From: Pilaira anomala
Taxonomy: Eukaryota; Mucoromycota; Mucoromycetes; Mucorales; Mucoraceae
Reading direction: 5' to 3'
Length of the DNA: 64,000 nucleotides
Assembly (NCBI GenBank): GCA_025716855.1
Contig: JAIXMQ010000002.1
Coordinates: forward strand, 558,001-622,000
This document shows, in pieces, positions 33,141-43,433 of the stretch. The position numbers and the translations under genes were made by a program. The notes beneath the pieces were generated by a model, which was not told the DNA's origin, made no database searches, and saw only the letters and a list, made by a program, of their open reading frames with translations. The first letter of the stretch is position 1. Each line of letters starts with the position of its first letter.

Positions 33141-35740
33141 TACTGATATTAATGATCACAAGCTATTAGAGAAAAAGTTAAAAGAAGCTCACGATGCAGC
33201 ACAAAAATCAACCGAAAGTAAAACACGATTTTTATCAAATATGTCGCATGAGATTAGAACACCTTTGATTGGTATCACTGGTATGCTTAATTTCTTGTTA
33301 GATACCGAATTAACTGCAGAACAAATGGATTATGTTCATACAATTCAACAATCTGCAGAATCTTTACTAGTAGTCATCAATGATATATTGGATCTTAGTA
33401 AAGTGGAAGCGGGTATGATGAAATTAGCTTGGGAACCTTTCAGTTTAGTAGCTATGATTGAAGACGCTAATGAATTATTATCTACTTTGGCTATTCAAAA
33501 GGATTTGGAACTTAGTTTTTGGGTAGATGATGATGTACCTGACGTGATTGTAGGTGATCGAGTGAGATTAAGACAGGTCTTGTTAAACTTAATTGGTGTA
33601 AGTACAATTATTTATATTATAAAAAAAAAGAAGAGAAAACTCACTTTTATTTTTTTGAAAAAAAGAATGCAATTAAGTTCACTGCGGAAGGTGAAGTTTT
33701 CACGAAATGCACGGTTCAACAACGTGATCCAGATGAGTCAGAATTAACTTTATTGTTTGAAGTTGTGGATACAGGAGCAGGATTTGATGCTATGGAAGAA
33801 GCAGTCATGTTTAAACCTTTCTCACAAGTAGATAGTTCAAGCACACGTAAACATGGTGGTAGTGGATTAGGACTTGTTATCTCACGACAATTGATTGAGC
33901 TTCATGGAGGTACAATGAAATGTAAGAGTGAAAAGGGAGTTGGATCTACTTTTTACTTTACTGTTAAATTTAGCATTCCAAATTCTACTACAAAACCTTT
34001 ACCTCAAACACCTCAAAACGATTCGAATAACGATCCCTTTTTCCGGTCAAACGGATATGGAAATAACAATACGGCCCAAGCGATTGTTGAAAATCAACAA
34101 GAGAAGGACGCAACACCATTACCCTTTGTAAATAGTAATCAAAGATTTATACCCACGGCTATGGATAGACTCAATAACTCATCTACTTCAAATGATACTT
34201 CTTCTCCTGCTGATTTATTACAAGATGTACTAATGACAAAAGCTGCTTCTATGCAATTAAAACCTCCTCCTGTTCGAAAACAAGTTTCTTCGGCCATGTC
34301 CATCGTAGCTTCTGCAACCACGGCTGCAACATCGTTAGGTAATGAAGCTTTATTATCTACTTTACCTACACCAGAACAAAGACAGCAACAACAACAACAG
34401 AATTTACAGCAACAACAACAATTATATCAAAGATCAAATTTGAACCCTTCTGTAATAATTGAAAAGGCACTTGGTGAAAATTCAAATACAATGTCTCGAT
34501 CCAATAGTACAAAGAGTATGGAACCTCGTATTCCAACCATTGGTACAGGACCAGGTCTTTCAGGTTATTCTCATGGCACAGTTATTTTACCACCAAGAAC
34601 ACCTACACGCTCCTCACCTTTAAGAGCATTAATTGTATCTCAATGGTATCATTCTCGAGAATCCATGGAGAAACACGTCAAGTCCATCCTAGGATCGTTA
34701 GTGGGTAGTAGTAACGGAGGTGAATGTAGTAAGATCATTTCAAGTGATTCTTCAGCAACTTTATCACCTTCTCATTACCAGGTGGATACCTTGACAAATC
34801 AAATTGAAGCAACTGAATGTTTGACAGATCCACATACACCACCTTATGATTATATCATGATTAATTTACCTTCAGAACAACAAATTCTTTCATTGACAAG
34901 AGCTATTTGTGGATCAATGCAACAGCAAAAGGCATCGGTTTTAGTGGTGACGACACCAATGCAACGCTCTTTAATTACAGAAAGTGCGAAAGGACGGGAA
35001 GATCAAGTGATACCTCATACATGTGGATTTGTCTTTAAACCATTGAAACGAACAAAGTTAAGATGGTATTTTGGTGTAAAACAACAACAAGATCTTAAAG
35101 TCAATAGTAATGGATCCATTGCACAAGGTTCAAGTGCAGTTTCTACGCCTGATACACCTTATAGAAGAGCTGCTACTCAAAAAGAAGTATTTAAGAAAAT
35201 GAAGGCTGATGTAGGAGGAAAAGGCTTTAAAGTACTGCTGGTTGAAGGTTAGTTTAATTAACAACAACTTTTTTTTTTAAAAAAAATCACTAGTTATTAA
35301 TTACATGAAAATAGATAATTTGGTAAATCAAAAGGTATTGACAAGATATTTAGCAAGAGTTGGATTAGAAGTGGATGTAGCAGTACATGGTGGAGAATGT
35401 ATAGACATGTTTTTAAATCATCCTAGAGATTATTATTGTTTAATTTTATGTGATTTATTTATGCCCGTTAAAGGTAAGCAATGAGATAAGAAAAAAGATT
35501 AGTGTAACTGAATTCTTTTTTCCCTATTTAGATGGATATGAAACTACACGTGAAATTCGGGAATGGGAAAAGAAAAACCTAGGTCCTAATGAACGTCCTA
35601 AACCTATTGTTGCATTATCAGCAAATGTAATGAGTGATGTAGCAAACAAATGTTTAGAATGTGGTTTTTCTACTTATATCTCAAAGCCTGTTAATTTCTC
35701 TATATTAAGTGATGTGATTCGTGGTTATTTATTAGAATAA
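29365..35740 (+). CDS. hybrid histidine kinase with PAS domains and receiver domain
   Basis: Large two-component sensor, 1937 residues. Exons are 29365..29372, 29445..29692, 29773..32236, 32304..32588, 32648..33049, 33141..33597, 33666..35247, 35315..35473 and 35532..35740. The first about 900 residues are mostly disordered (acidic, Gln- and His-rich) with a GAF-like segment near residues 65-120 (FHATRITLSIPQDSN). Two PAS domains follow at about 907-1000 (GQLTWVNNRTLQYTGKSL) and 1010-1130. The HisKA domain has the phosphorylatable His at about 1172 (SHEIRTPLIG), then the N box (NLIGNAIKF), G1 (VDTGAGF) and G2 (GGSGLGL). The C-terminal receiver has Asp 1862 (CDLFMPVKDGYE) and Lys 1920 (SKPVN). 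All catalytic motifs are present. The first exon is 8 nt (ATGACAAG); that start is likely but the least certain part. No membrane span is seen, so it is probably cytosolic. Confidence 0.88.
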
Positions 35741-36011
35741 AAAGAAAAAGAAAAAAAAAAACCTTTATCCGTTATTTGCATTACCATCATTTTTTATTCA
35801 TCCAGGCCCTGTCATCATAATTAAAAACCCGGGATTTGGCATTTTTTATTATTTGTCTTGTTTGAACAAGAAACAAAAAAGGTCTGGCGGCTCTTAACTG
35901 CAAATAAAAAATAAAACAATTGCTCCTCGAACAATCTTGCTTCTTTTGTTCTTTTACATTTTTTTTTTTTCTAAAAAAAAAAGACCTTAATCTCCCCACT
36001 CTTTTTAAATT

Positions 36012-36624
36012 ATGTCCTTTACTTTAACTTCTGTTAAGGGTGTTGCTTCTCAACTCACTCGTTCTCGTTGGGTTGGTGCTGCTACTGTAAATGACCCTCT
36101 TCTCTATTGAAAGTTAAATGTATTACTAATCATTTTATTTCTTAGCCCATCATGCGTACATTACAAACCAGTACTAATTCTAACATGGCTTCTGCCGCTG
36201 CAGATAATACTGTTATCAAGAAGGAACCCAGAAATAAGACTTTTGAAATTTATCGTTGGGTAAAAATAATCATTACAGATAAACAACAAGTAACTAACAT
36301 TTATATAACAGAATCCTGATAAACCTACAGAAAAGCCTATCCTTCAAAAGTATACAGTTGATTTAAATGCGTGTGGTCCCATGGTATTAGACGCACTTAT
36401 CAAAATTAAAAATGAACAAGATTCTACTTTAACTTTCCGTCGTTCTTGTCGTGAAGGTATTTGTGGTTCTTGTGCTATGAATATTGAAGGTGGAAATACA
36501 TTGGCTTGTATCTCTAAAGTAGATACTGATATTAGTAAACCTGTAAAGATTTATCCTTTACCCCATAGTAAGTACTTCAAGTGTTCTGTGTGTGTGAAGA
36601 GGGATCGGACCGGATCGGGGGGAA

Positions 36625-36660
<36 letters not shown>

Positions 36661-37117
36661 AGAGCAAATGATTGACCCGGATTTTTAATTTATAGTGAAC
36701 ATTGTAAAGGATTTGGTACCCGATTTAACTCATTTCTATAACCAATACAAGAGTATTGAACCTTACCTCAAGCAAACAAATCCTCCTCCTGAGAATCAAG
36801 AGAATTTACAATCAATTGAAGATAGAAAGAAGTTAGATGGTCTCTATGAATGTATTCTTTGTGCTTGTTGTTCTACCTCTTGTCCTTCATATTGGTGGAA
36901 CCAAGAAGAATACCTTGGTCCTGCTGTCTTGATGCAAGCCTACCGTTGGATGATTGATTCTCGTGATCAATTTGGTCCTCAACGTCGTGAAAAACTTCAA
37001 AACAAAATGTCTCTTTACCGTTGTCATACCATCATGAATTGTTCAAAGACATGTCCTAAGGGTCTTCAACCTGGTGCTGCTATTGCAAAGATCAAGTTAA
37101 TGATGGCTGCCGAGTAG
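36012..37117 (+). CDS. SDHB: succinate dehydrogenase iron-sulfur subunit
   Basis: Subunit B of mitochondrial complex II, which passes electrons from the flavoprotein to ubiquinone. Exons 36012..36086, 36146..36259, 36312..36567 and 36696..37117 give 288 residues, the usual size. The start is a basic presequence ([20 protein letters not shown]). The [2Fe-2S] ligands lie in [12 protein letters not shown] with the later Cys of TLACI. The [4Fe-4S] motif is [12 protein letters not shown], and the [3Fe-4S] and last cluster ligands are in [14 protein letters not shown]. The protein ends in KIKLMMAAE. Introns 1 and 2 fall in the presequence and just before the mature N-terminal part. An intron of about 128 nt with a T tract interrupts the gene after PLPH. 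Confidence 0.95.
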
Positions 37118-37395
37118 TTAAAAAAACAGAAAAAAAAAATACATATATACATTACATAACAACAAAAGTTTCTTTTCTTTTAAAAAAAAACAGATAGAAA
37201 ACTAATAAAGCATTGATTTTTTTTATATAAATTTATCCATGATATGCACATTATGAGCTCTATAAAGAATTTGCTCATCAAACGCTGAAGATACTCAGTA
37301 TCTTTACAGAAAACACTTTTGTGCATTTAAATCAAATACCGAATATTTTATTTTCAAATAAGCTTTTACTGCAGTTAATGTGCCTGCCTTTTAAT
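37118..37395. other. intergenic region before the inverted repeat
   Basis: 3' flank of SDHB with A-rich DNA. No gene or RNA is seen. Confidence 0.4.
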
Positions 37396-37581
37396 AGTTT
37401 TCAAAAGTAGTCAACAATCCTAACACATTATCAGAAAGAGGGAAAGTAAACATTGAAGAACAATTAGAAGATTTATTTTTACTAAATAATGCACAGCTTT
37501 ATTTAAATAATGGGGTTTTTTTTAAAAAAAAAAAGAAAAAAAAAGTCAAGAATTGACAGGATGATTATGGAGGTTAGTTAA

Positions 37582-38309
37582 CTAATAGCCATAGAGAGAC
37601 TTGGCACCAGCGAATGAAGCATCAATTTGAGCAACATAAGCATCGGCTTGGACTCTGAATTCGGGGGGAGAAAGAGGAGTCTTGGCGACCAAACAAGTAT
37701 CCAATGCCTTAGTTTGAGATTCCAAGTTCTTGAGATCATTCTTGACAATCAAGGTAGCTAAAAGAATGGCATCAAATTGAGGCTTCTTGGATTTAATAGC
37801 ATCAATAGTTTGAACTACTTTAGGTACAAGAGTTCCAACTTCAGCAAGAACAGCAGTGGTCTCTTCAGAGGTAGCATATCCAACAATTGCACAGCAATCA
37901 GTTTTGGCTTTCTTGATACGGGTTTCAAGTACTTGCTCTAAGTTATGAACAGCCGTGGCTCCAGAGTAACCAGCAGCGGAGGTGAATCCATCAACCTAGT
38001 TAGTTATTTTTTTTTTAAAAAAAAAGAAAAGATAGACTTGATAAATATATATAAGCATTTTAAATGAGTATTATTGTAACTTACAGCAGTCTTGACAACG
38101 GAAAGTTGTTCTGAAACAGAAGCGAGATCGGTGATGCAAAGAGCAACAGGAGCAGAGATCGCACGCTTTTCAAATGAAGCAGCATTGGCTGTATTATAAT
38201 ACATATTCGTTAGTATGAATGTGTGTGATATATTTTTTACTAATAATAAAAACTTACCAGAAAGTGCAAAGACAGAGGCAATGAGGATTGAGGCAGAGAA
38301 GAAGCGCAT
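37582..38309 (-). CDS. HsbA-type hydrophobic-surface-binding secreted protein, left copy
   Basis: Small secreted cell-wall protein of the HsbA/galactomannoprotein (Mp1-like) family; Aspergillus HsbA binds hydrophobic surfaces and recruits lytic enzymes. Exons on the minus strand are 38309..38258, 38188..38085 and 37995..37582 (189 residues). The signal peptide is MRFFSASILIASVFALSANA. The mature part is predominantly helical with the family pattern: APVALCITDLASVSEQL, a central region of about 100 residues with VETRIKKA-like amphipathic helices, and a Cys near DTCLVAKTPLS; there are four cysteines in all (CITD, DCC, DTC). The protein is identical to that of the gene at 39637, which points the other way. 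A TATA-type box (TATAAAT) lies about 70 nt before the start. Confidence 0.85.
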
Positions 38310-38375
38310 ACTAGTTTTTGTTATCAGATTGTTTGATGAATATTAAAAAAAAAAGAATTGAGTTTTTTGCTTTGT

Positions 38376-38382
38376 ATTTATA
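38376..38382 (-). promoter_or_regulatory. TATA-type box of the left HsbA gene
   Basis: TATAAAT on the minus strand, about 70 nt upstream of the start codon at 38309. It is duplicated at the mirror position in the right arm. Confidence 0.55.
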
Positions 38383-38437
38383 CCTTTTTTCCCACTCTAC
38401 TCTTTTTCTCTCTTCCTTTTGTTATTAATGTTCTGAA

Positions 38438-39175
38438 GAAATTTCTAATTTCGTTACACAATCACACGTACACGTAAATGGTCCATGCTGTATGAGGTGT
38501 GTTCGTATAATTTTGTTCTTTTTACAAGTTTCCTGTATCACAGTTGAAAGTGCATGCTTAATACAAGAAATTGTAGCACCCTTCTCCCCTCCAATAGTTT
38601 TTTTTTGGAAGTAACATGTAGCATAACTTTCATGTTCTTTCAGGTATATGTCTTGTTCTAGAAAGGCTTATTACACACATGTCTCGTGCCGATCAGTGTA
38701 ATCGGAACCATATGTTTGTGTTCTATTGCGAAAAAATAAGAGCCACAATAGCTGACAATCGTCATAGCGGTTTTTTTATTTAAAAATAAATAAATAAAGA
38801 GACTGAAAACGATATAGTATTATTTTTATTGACGTGGATGCCTTTGATACATATATATTGATAAAATTAATTTAAATTGATCTGCATAGACTCACACTCT
38901 TTTTGTCATTATAAAATGTTAAAACGCGTGTAAAACATGATATTGAACACAATAAAAAAAAAACATTTTGCGTGTGTGCTCGTGTGTATTTACCATGGTA
39001 TTGGGAATATTTAAAAACATTAATGAACTGAATATGTAAAAATATGTTACCAATGCATATACCGAAAATTCTAAACAAGGATTTAATTCATGATACTAAT
39101 TTCATTTAAAGCAAATAAAGTGTTGGTTTGTAAAACATATGCCCAGCTTTTACGAAAACATCAATATGAATTTAT

Positions 39176-39210
<35 letters not shown>

Positions 39211-39512
39211 TGGTACGTGTATTTTGATTTCACAAAGCATTTACTATTATAGAGATTTCATTATATTGTATCACTTTCCTGCAAGAAGTAACACTGCATT
39301 TACATCACCTGAAGTATATTACTTTGTTCCTTTTCATATACAAAGTATACGAGAGGAAGTCATAATCGAAGTGATTTCCACATGTCTATGACAAAGATTT
39401 ATGCGCTTGAAACAATAATTGTTTGGTTCCGGTAACTATACTACTTTGAGCATTATACAGCGCGTACTCTCACTTATTCAATTTTCACATAGACAGGTGA
39501 AAGCGTTTTGTA
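38438..39512. other. spacer and shared divergent promoter region
   Basis: Unique DNA between the inverted arms, upstream of both HsbA genes. It contains an A tract at 39178-39208 and no open frame that looks coding. It must hold upstream control elements for two divergent identical genes, unless these lie within the arms. Confidence 0.45.
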
Positions 39513-39563
39513 GAACATTAGCAATGAAAGGAAGAGAGAAAAAGAGTAGAGTGGGAAAAAAGG

Positions 39564-39570
39564 TATAAAT
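39564..39570 (+). promoter_or_regulatory. TATA-type box of the right HsbA gene
   Basis: TATAAAT about 70 nt upstream of the start codon at 39637, within the inverted-repeat arm; mirror copy of the site at 38376. Confidence 0.55.
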
Positions 39571-39636
39571 ACAAAGCAAAAAACTCAATTCTTTTTTTTT
39601 TAATATTCATCAAACAATCTGATAACAAAAACTAGT

Positions 39637-40364
39637 ATGCGCTTCTTCTCTGCCTCAATCCTCATTGCCTCTGTCTTTGCACTTTCTGGTAAGTTTTTAT
39701 TATTAGTAAAAAATATATCACACACATTCATACTAACGAATATGTATTATAATACAGCCAATGCTGCTTCATTTGAAAAGCGTGCGATCTCTGCTCCTGT
39801 TGCTCTTTGCATCACCGATCTCGCTTCTGTTTCAGAACAACTTTCCGTTGTCAAGACTGCTGTAAGTTACAATAATACTCATTTAAAATGCTTATATATA
39901 TTTATCAAGTCTATCTTTTCTTTTTTTTTAAAAAAAAAATAACTAACTAGGTTGATGGATTCACCTCCGCTGCTGGTTACTCTGGAGCCACGGCTGTTCA
40001 TAACTTAGAGCAAGTACTTGAAACCCGTATCAAGAAAGCCAAAACTGATTGCTGTGCAATTGTTGGATATGCTACCTCTGAAGAGACCACTGCTGTTCTT
40101 GCTGAAGTTGGAACTCTTGTACCTAAAGTAGTTCAAACTATTGATGCTATTAAATCCAAGAAGCCTCAATTTGATGCCATTCTTTTAGCTACCTTGATTG
40201 TCAAGAATGATCTCAAGAACTTGGAATCTCAAACTAAGGCATTGGATACTTGTTTGGTCGCCAAGACTCCTCTTTCTCCCCCCGAATTCAGAGTCCAAGC
40301 CGATGCTTATGTTGCTCAAATTGATGCTTCATTCGCTGGTGCCAAGTCTCTCTATGGCTATTAG
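39637..40364 (+). CDS. HsbA-type hydrophobic-surface-binding secreted protein, right copy
   Basis: Exact copy of the gene at 37582-38309 in the opposite orientation. Exons 39637..39688, 39758..39861 and 39951..40364 give 189 residues. Exon and intron lengths are the same in both copies; even the two introns are identical, with the second intron containing the same T-A palindrome. Signal peptide (MRFFSASILIASVFALS), helical HsbA-type body and cysteines are as in the left copy. The two genes are divergent with start codons 1.33 kb apart. Since the products are identical, the likely benefit is dosage rather than new function. Confidence 0.85.
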
Positions 40365-40557
40365 TTAACTAACCTCCATAATCATCCTGTCAATTCTTGA
40401 CTTTTTTTTTTTCTTTTTTTAAAAAAAACCCCATTATTTAAATAAAGCTGTGCATTATTTAGTAAAAATAAATCAACTCTTTTTGCTCTAATTGTTCTTC
40501 AATGTTTACTTTCCCTCTTTCTGATAATCTGTTGGGATAACTACTTTTGAAAACTTA

Positions 40558-40863
40558 TCAGGAAGGTACATTAACTACTTCGAATGATGGTTTAGCCAAT
40601 TTTTCTTTGCTAATTTGAGCTTTACGAAATATTCGAAAGCTATATAACTCTCTGTTTCTAGACTTTTAAAGATAAACTATTGTATATCTGAATACATTGA
40701 ATGATATAGTTCGGGATCAAACACCAAAAGGCTTTTATTAAAACTCCCCGAAAAAGTTTTTCCACTGAAAGCGGACTGGTATTTGTATTAGTAAGTGTAG
40801 CATATACTTGTGTCAAAAAAAAAAAGCTTTTTTTTTCTTCGTATAATAAAATAAATAGAAATA
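40558..40863. other. intergenic region
   Basis: 3' flank of the right HsbA copy and 5' region of GPN1. It holds an A-run to GC to T-run palindrome near 40817-40838, just upstream of the GPN1 start. No gene is seen. Confidence 0.4.
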
Positions 40864-42236
40864 ATGTCAGCAGCACCTAATACTGAAACCAGTGGAAAGA
40901 AGCAACCTCCTGTCATTCTCTGTATTGGCATGGCTGGCTCTGGAAAGACTACTTTCATGCAGGTAAAAAACAAAACAAAAAAGAAAATAAAAATAAAAAA
41001 CAATAAAAAGAGAATCTAACTGATCTTATCCAGAGAATCAATGCTCATCTTCATGAGAAGAAAACACCTCCTTACGTGTTAAATCTTGATCCTGCCGTTT
41101 CGTCTCTTCCTTTCACTGCCAACATTGATATTCGTGATACTGTCAACTATAAAGAAGTTATGAAGCAGTAAAGTATTTTTACGCATATTTAAAAGAAAAG
41201 GAATTTGTTTTATTCATTCAATTGTTATTAGGTACAACCTTGGGCCTAATGGTGGTATCTTAACCAGTCTCAACTTATTTACAACAAAATTTGATCAAGT
41301 ACTCAACTTGGTAGCAAAGCGTTCAGAGAATGTTAGGTAACATATATATATTTATTAGTTTAAGGACTTTATTAATACTATTTGAAAAAAAAAAAAGTCA
41401 TGTATTGGTTGATACACCTGGACAAATTGAAATCTTTACATGGTCAGCATCTGGTGCAATTATTACAGATACTTTAGCTGCGACTTATCCTACAATGATT
41501 GCATACATTATCGATACACCTCGTACAACATCACCTGCTACTTTTATGAGTAATATGCTTTACGCATGTAGTATTCTTTACAAGACCAAGTTACCTTTTA
41601 TCTTGGTATTCAACAAGACAGATGTTGTATCTCACGATTTTGCTGTGGAATGGATGACTGATTTTGAAAAGTTTCAAATGGCTCTTAGCCAAGATACAAC
41701 TTATATGAGTAGTTTAATGTCCTCAATGAGTCTTGTATTGGATGAGTTTTATAATCATTTAAAGGTAGTCGGTGTTTCTGCCGTCACAGGTGCTGGTATT
41801 GACGAATTCTTCAAAGCTGTTGATGAAGCAGCTGAAGAATATGAAGTAGAATATAAACCTGAAATTGAAAGAATGATTCGTGAAAAGATGGCTAAAGAAG
41901 AAAAGAACCGTGAAAAGCAATTGAATAAGTTGATGAAAGATATGAAGGTCTCTAAAGGATCTGAAGTACCTTTGAAAGAACGTAAGTAGAATGATTTATC
42001 AACTTTCGTATTCATTATTCTAATTGAATTAAATAGGTAATTTGGATGATGAAAGATGGGAAGATGATGATGAAGAAGAAGAAGAGGAAGAAGAATTTGA
42101 TGATGAGGACTATGATAGTGATGAAAACCCATTACCCAGTGCATCTAAATATCCTCCTTCTAAAGCACAAAAGGAAGAAGATGAAAAATTCAAGAGTTGG
42201 TTATCTCATACAAAAGATAGTGCAAATGCCATGTAA
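40864..42236 (+). CDS. GPN1: GPN-loop GTPase 1 (Npa3/XAB1)
   Basis: Cytosolic GPN-loop GTPase needed for assembly and nuclear import of RNA polymerase II. Exons are 40864..40962, 41034..41167, 41232..41336, 41398..41981 and 42037..42236 (373 residues). The G1 motif is GMAGSGKTT; the defining GPN loop is in [14 protein letters not shown]3 is [15 protein letters not shown]; and the guanine-specific site is VFNKTDVV. The C-terminal region is a Lys/Glu-rich coiled stretch followed by a strongly acidic tail ([15 protein letters not shown]). Paralogues GPN2 and GPN3 lack this long acidic tail, which supports GPN1. Its stop is only 69 nt from the SKP1 stop on the other strand. Confidence 0.93.
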
Positions 42237-42305
42237 ACTTCAATTTTATGTTTGTGTGCTTAAGAATAGATTTATTGATTAGTTCACTATGGAAACTATT
42301 TTTAT

Positions 42306-43046
42306 TTAACGATCCTCAGCCCATTCCTGTAAAATAATAATTATAAAAAAAAGGTGTCATTGTTAGAAGATAATAATAATAAAAACAATAATGAAAACTT
42401 ACATTCTCTTTCTTAATTTGTGCCTCTTCTTCAGGAGTAAAGTCATTGGTAATATTGAAAGTTCTTCTGATCTCTTCAGCACTCTTACCCTTGATCATGT
42501 TTGCAACAGTCTTACATCCAACATCAAGAAGAGGTTTAATATCGAGATAATTTGCAGCCTAATTAAAACTTATTTGTCAGCTTAACCAGTTTTTATATTT
42601 ATATCTATAAATACAACTTTACCAAGATTATATCGAATAAAGTTTCTTGATCAACGTCCATATACTTTTGATCCCATTCCTCAATGTCAGTATTACGTCT
42701 CTCTTGATCATCTTGAGTTGTAGGATCGTCACGGTGGTGAGTACACCATTCAATAACCTGATATGAACATTAGTTTAAATAATAATAAAAAAAAAAGTTC
42801 CTTAATGTTTTTTTTTTGTCACTTTACCTTTCCTAAAACTTTAGAGGAAACGTTGGGAAGAGGGATAGGTGAATCGGAATCTCCAACATCTAAAAGGGGA
42901 AACGTGTTTTTTTTAATTTCATTTCTTTAACATTGTTTATTTAAATACATACCTTCCAACATATTTTTGATCAAAACTGAACGCTCAGCAATGTCTTTAT
43001 CAACTCTGAACTCACCGTTATCTGAACTTAAAAGGAATACACTCAT
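42306..43046 (-). CDS. SKP1: SKP1, adaptor of SCF ubiquitin ligases
   Basis: Links F-box proteins to cullin-1 in SCF E3 complexes, and also serves in other F-box assemblies. Exons on the minus strand are 43046..42953, 42889..42828, 42757..42623, 42558..42403 and 42326..42306 (155 residues). The BTB/POZ-like N-terminal fold includes [20 protein letters not shown] and [11 protein letters not shown]. The C-terminal F-box-binding helices are [20 protein letters not shown], then [28 protein letters not shown] and WAEDR. The last exon holds only seven codons including the stop. The gene is essential in fungi in general. It is tail-to-tail with GPN1. Confidence 0.96.
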
Positions 43047-43433
43047 GTTTTTTTTTATAATTGTTATAAGTAAATAGAAAGAAGAAGAGAACGTAAAAAA
43101 AAAATTGATTAAAAGAAAAAAAAAAAGTCGGGACTTTCTTAAAAGATGACGTGGCAATAACAACGACAAGCTTCAAAGTATCATTATTCACCCTATTTGA
43201 TGATCTAAATAACACTTGACCAAATATACTACACAAAGAACACAAATAAAGATGGAATACATAATATTATTTGATTGTCTTTTTATAAATAATGTAACCA
43301 TCATAATATGTGTACATAATAAAAAAGAGGGTTTAATGAGTGTTAATTATCAATTATTTATTAATATGGCGTATAGAGAGTAAAAAGAGAAAAAAAAAAA
43401 AGATAGTAGATAAATAAGTTGGTTATAAGTAAA

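Larger units (their letters stand above)
37396..40557. repeat. large inverted repeat, arms about 1.04 kb, spacer about 1.08 kb
   Basis: The left arm (about 37396-38437) is the reverse complement of the right arm (about 39513-40557). Each arm carries a complete HsbA-like gene. Coding and intron sequences are identical as far as I compared by eye; outside the genes, about 100 nt at the outer ends show substitutions and a small insertion in the right arm. The spacer (38438-39512) is not repeated. Identical cores with diverged edges suggest either recent duplication or ongoing gene conversion. Confidence 0.93.

Noticed and set aside
37396..40557. Terminal inverted repeats of a transposon carrying HsbA genes
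   Set aside because: The arms contain whole genes, no transposase lies in the spacer and no target duplication is visible.
41755..42144. Minus-strand 129-codon frame
   Set aside because: Antisense to the GPN1 acidic tail; His/Leu-rich translation is a by-product of GA-rich codons.
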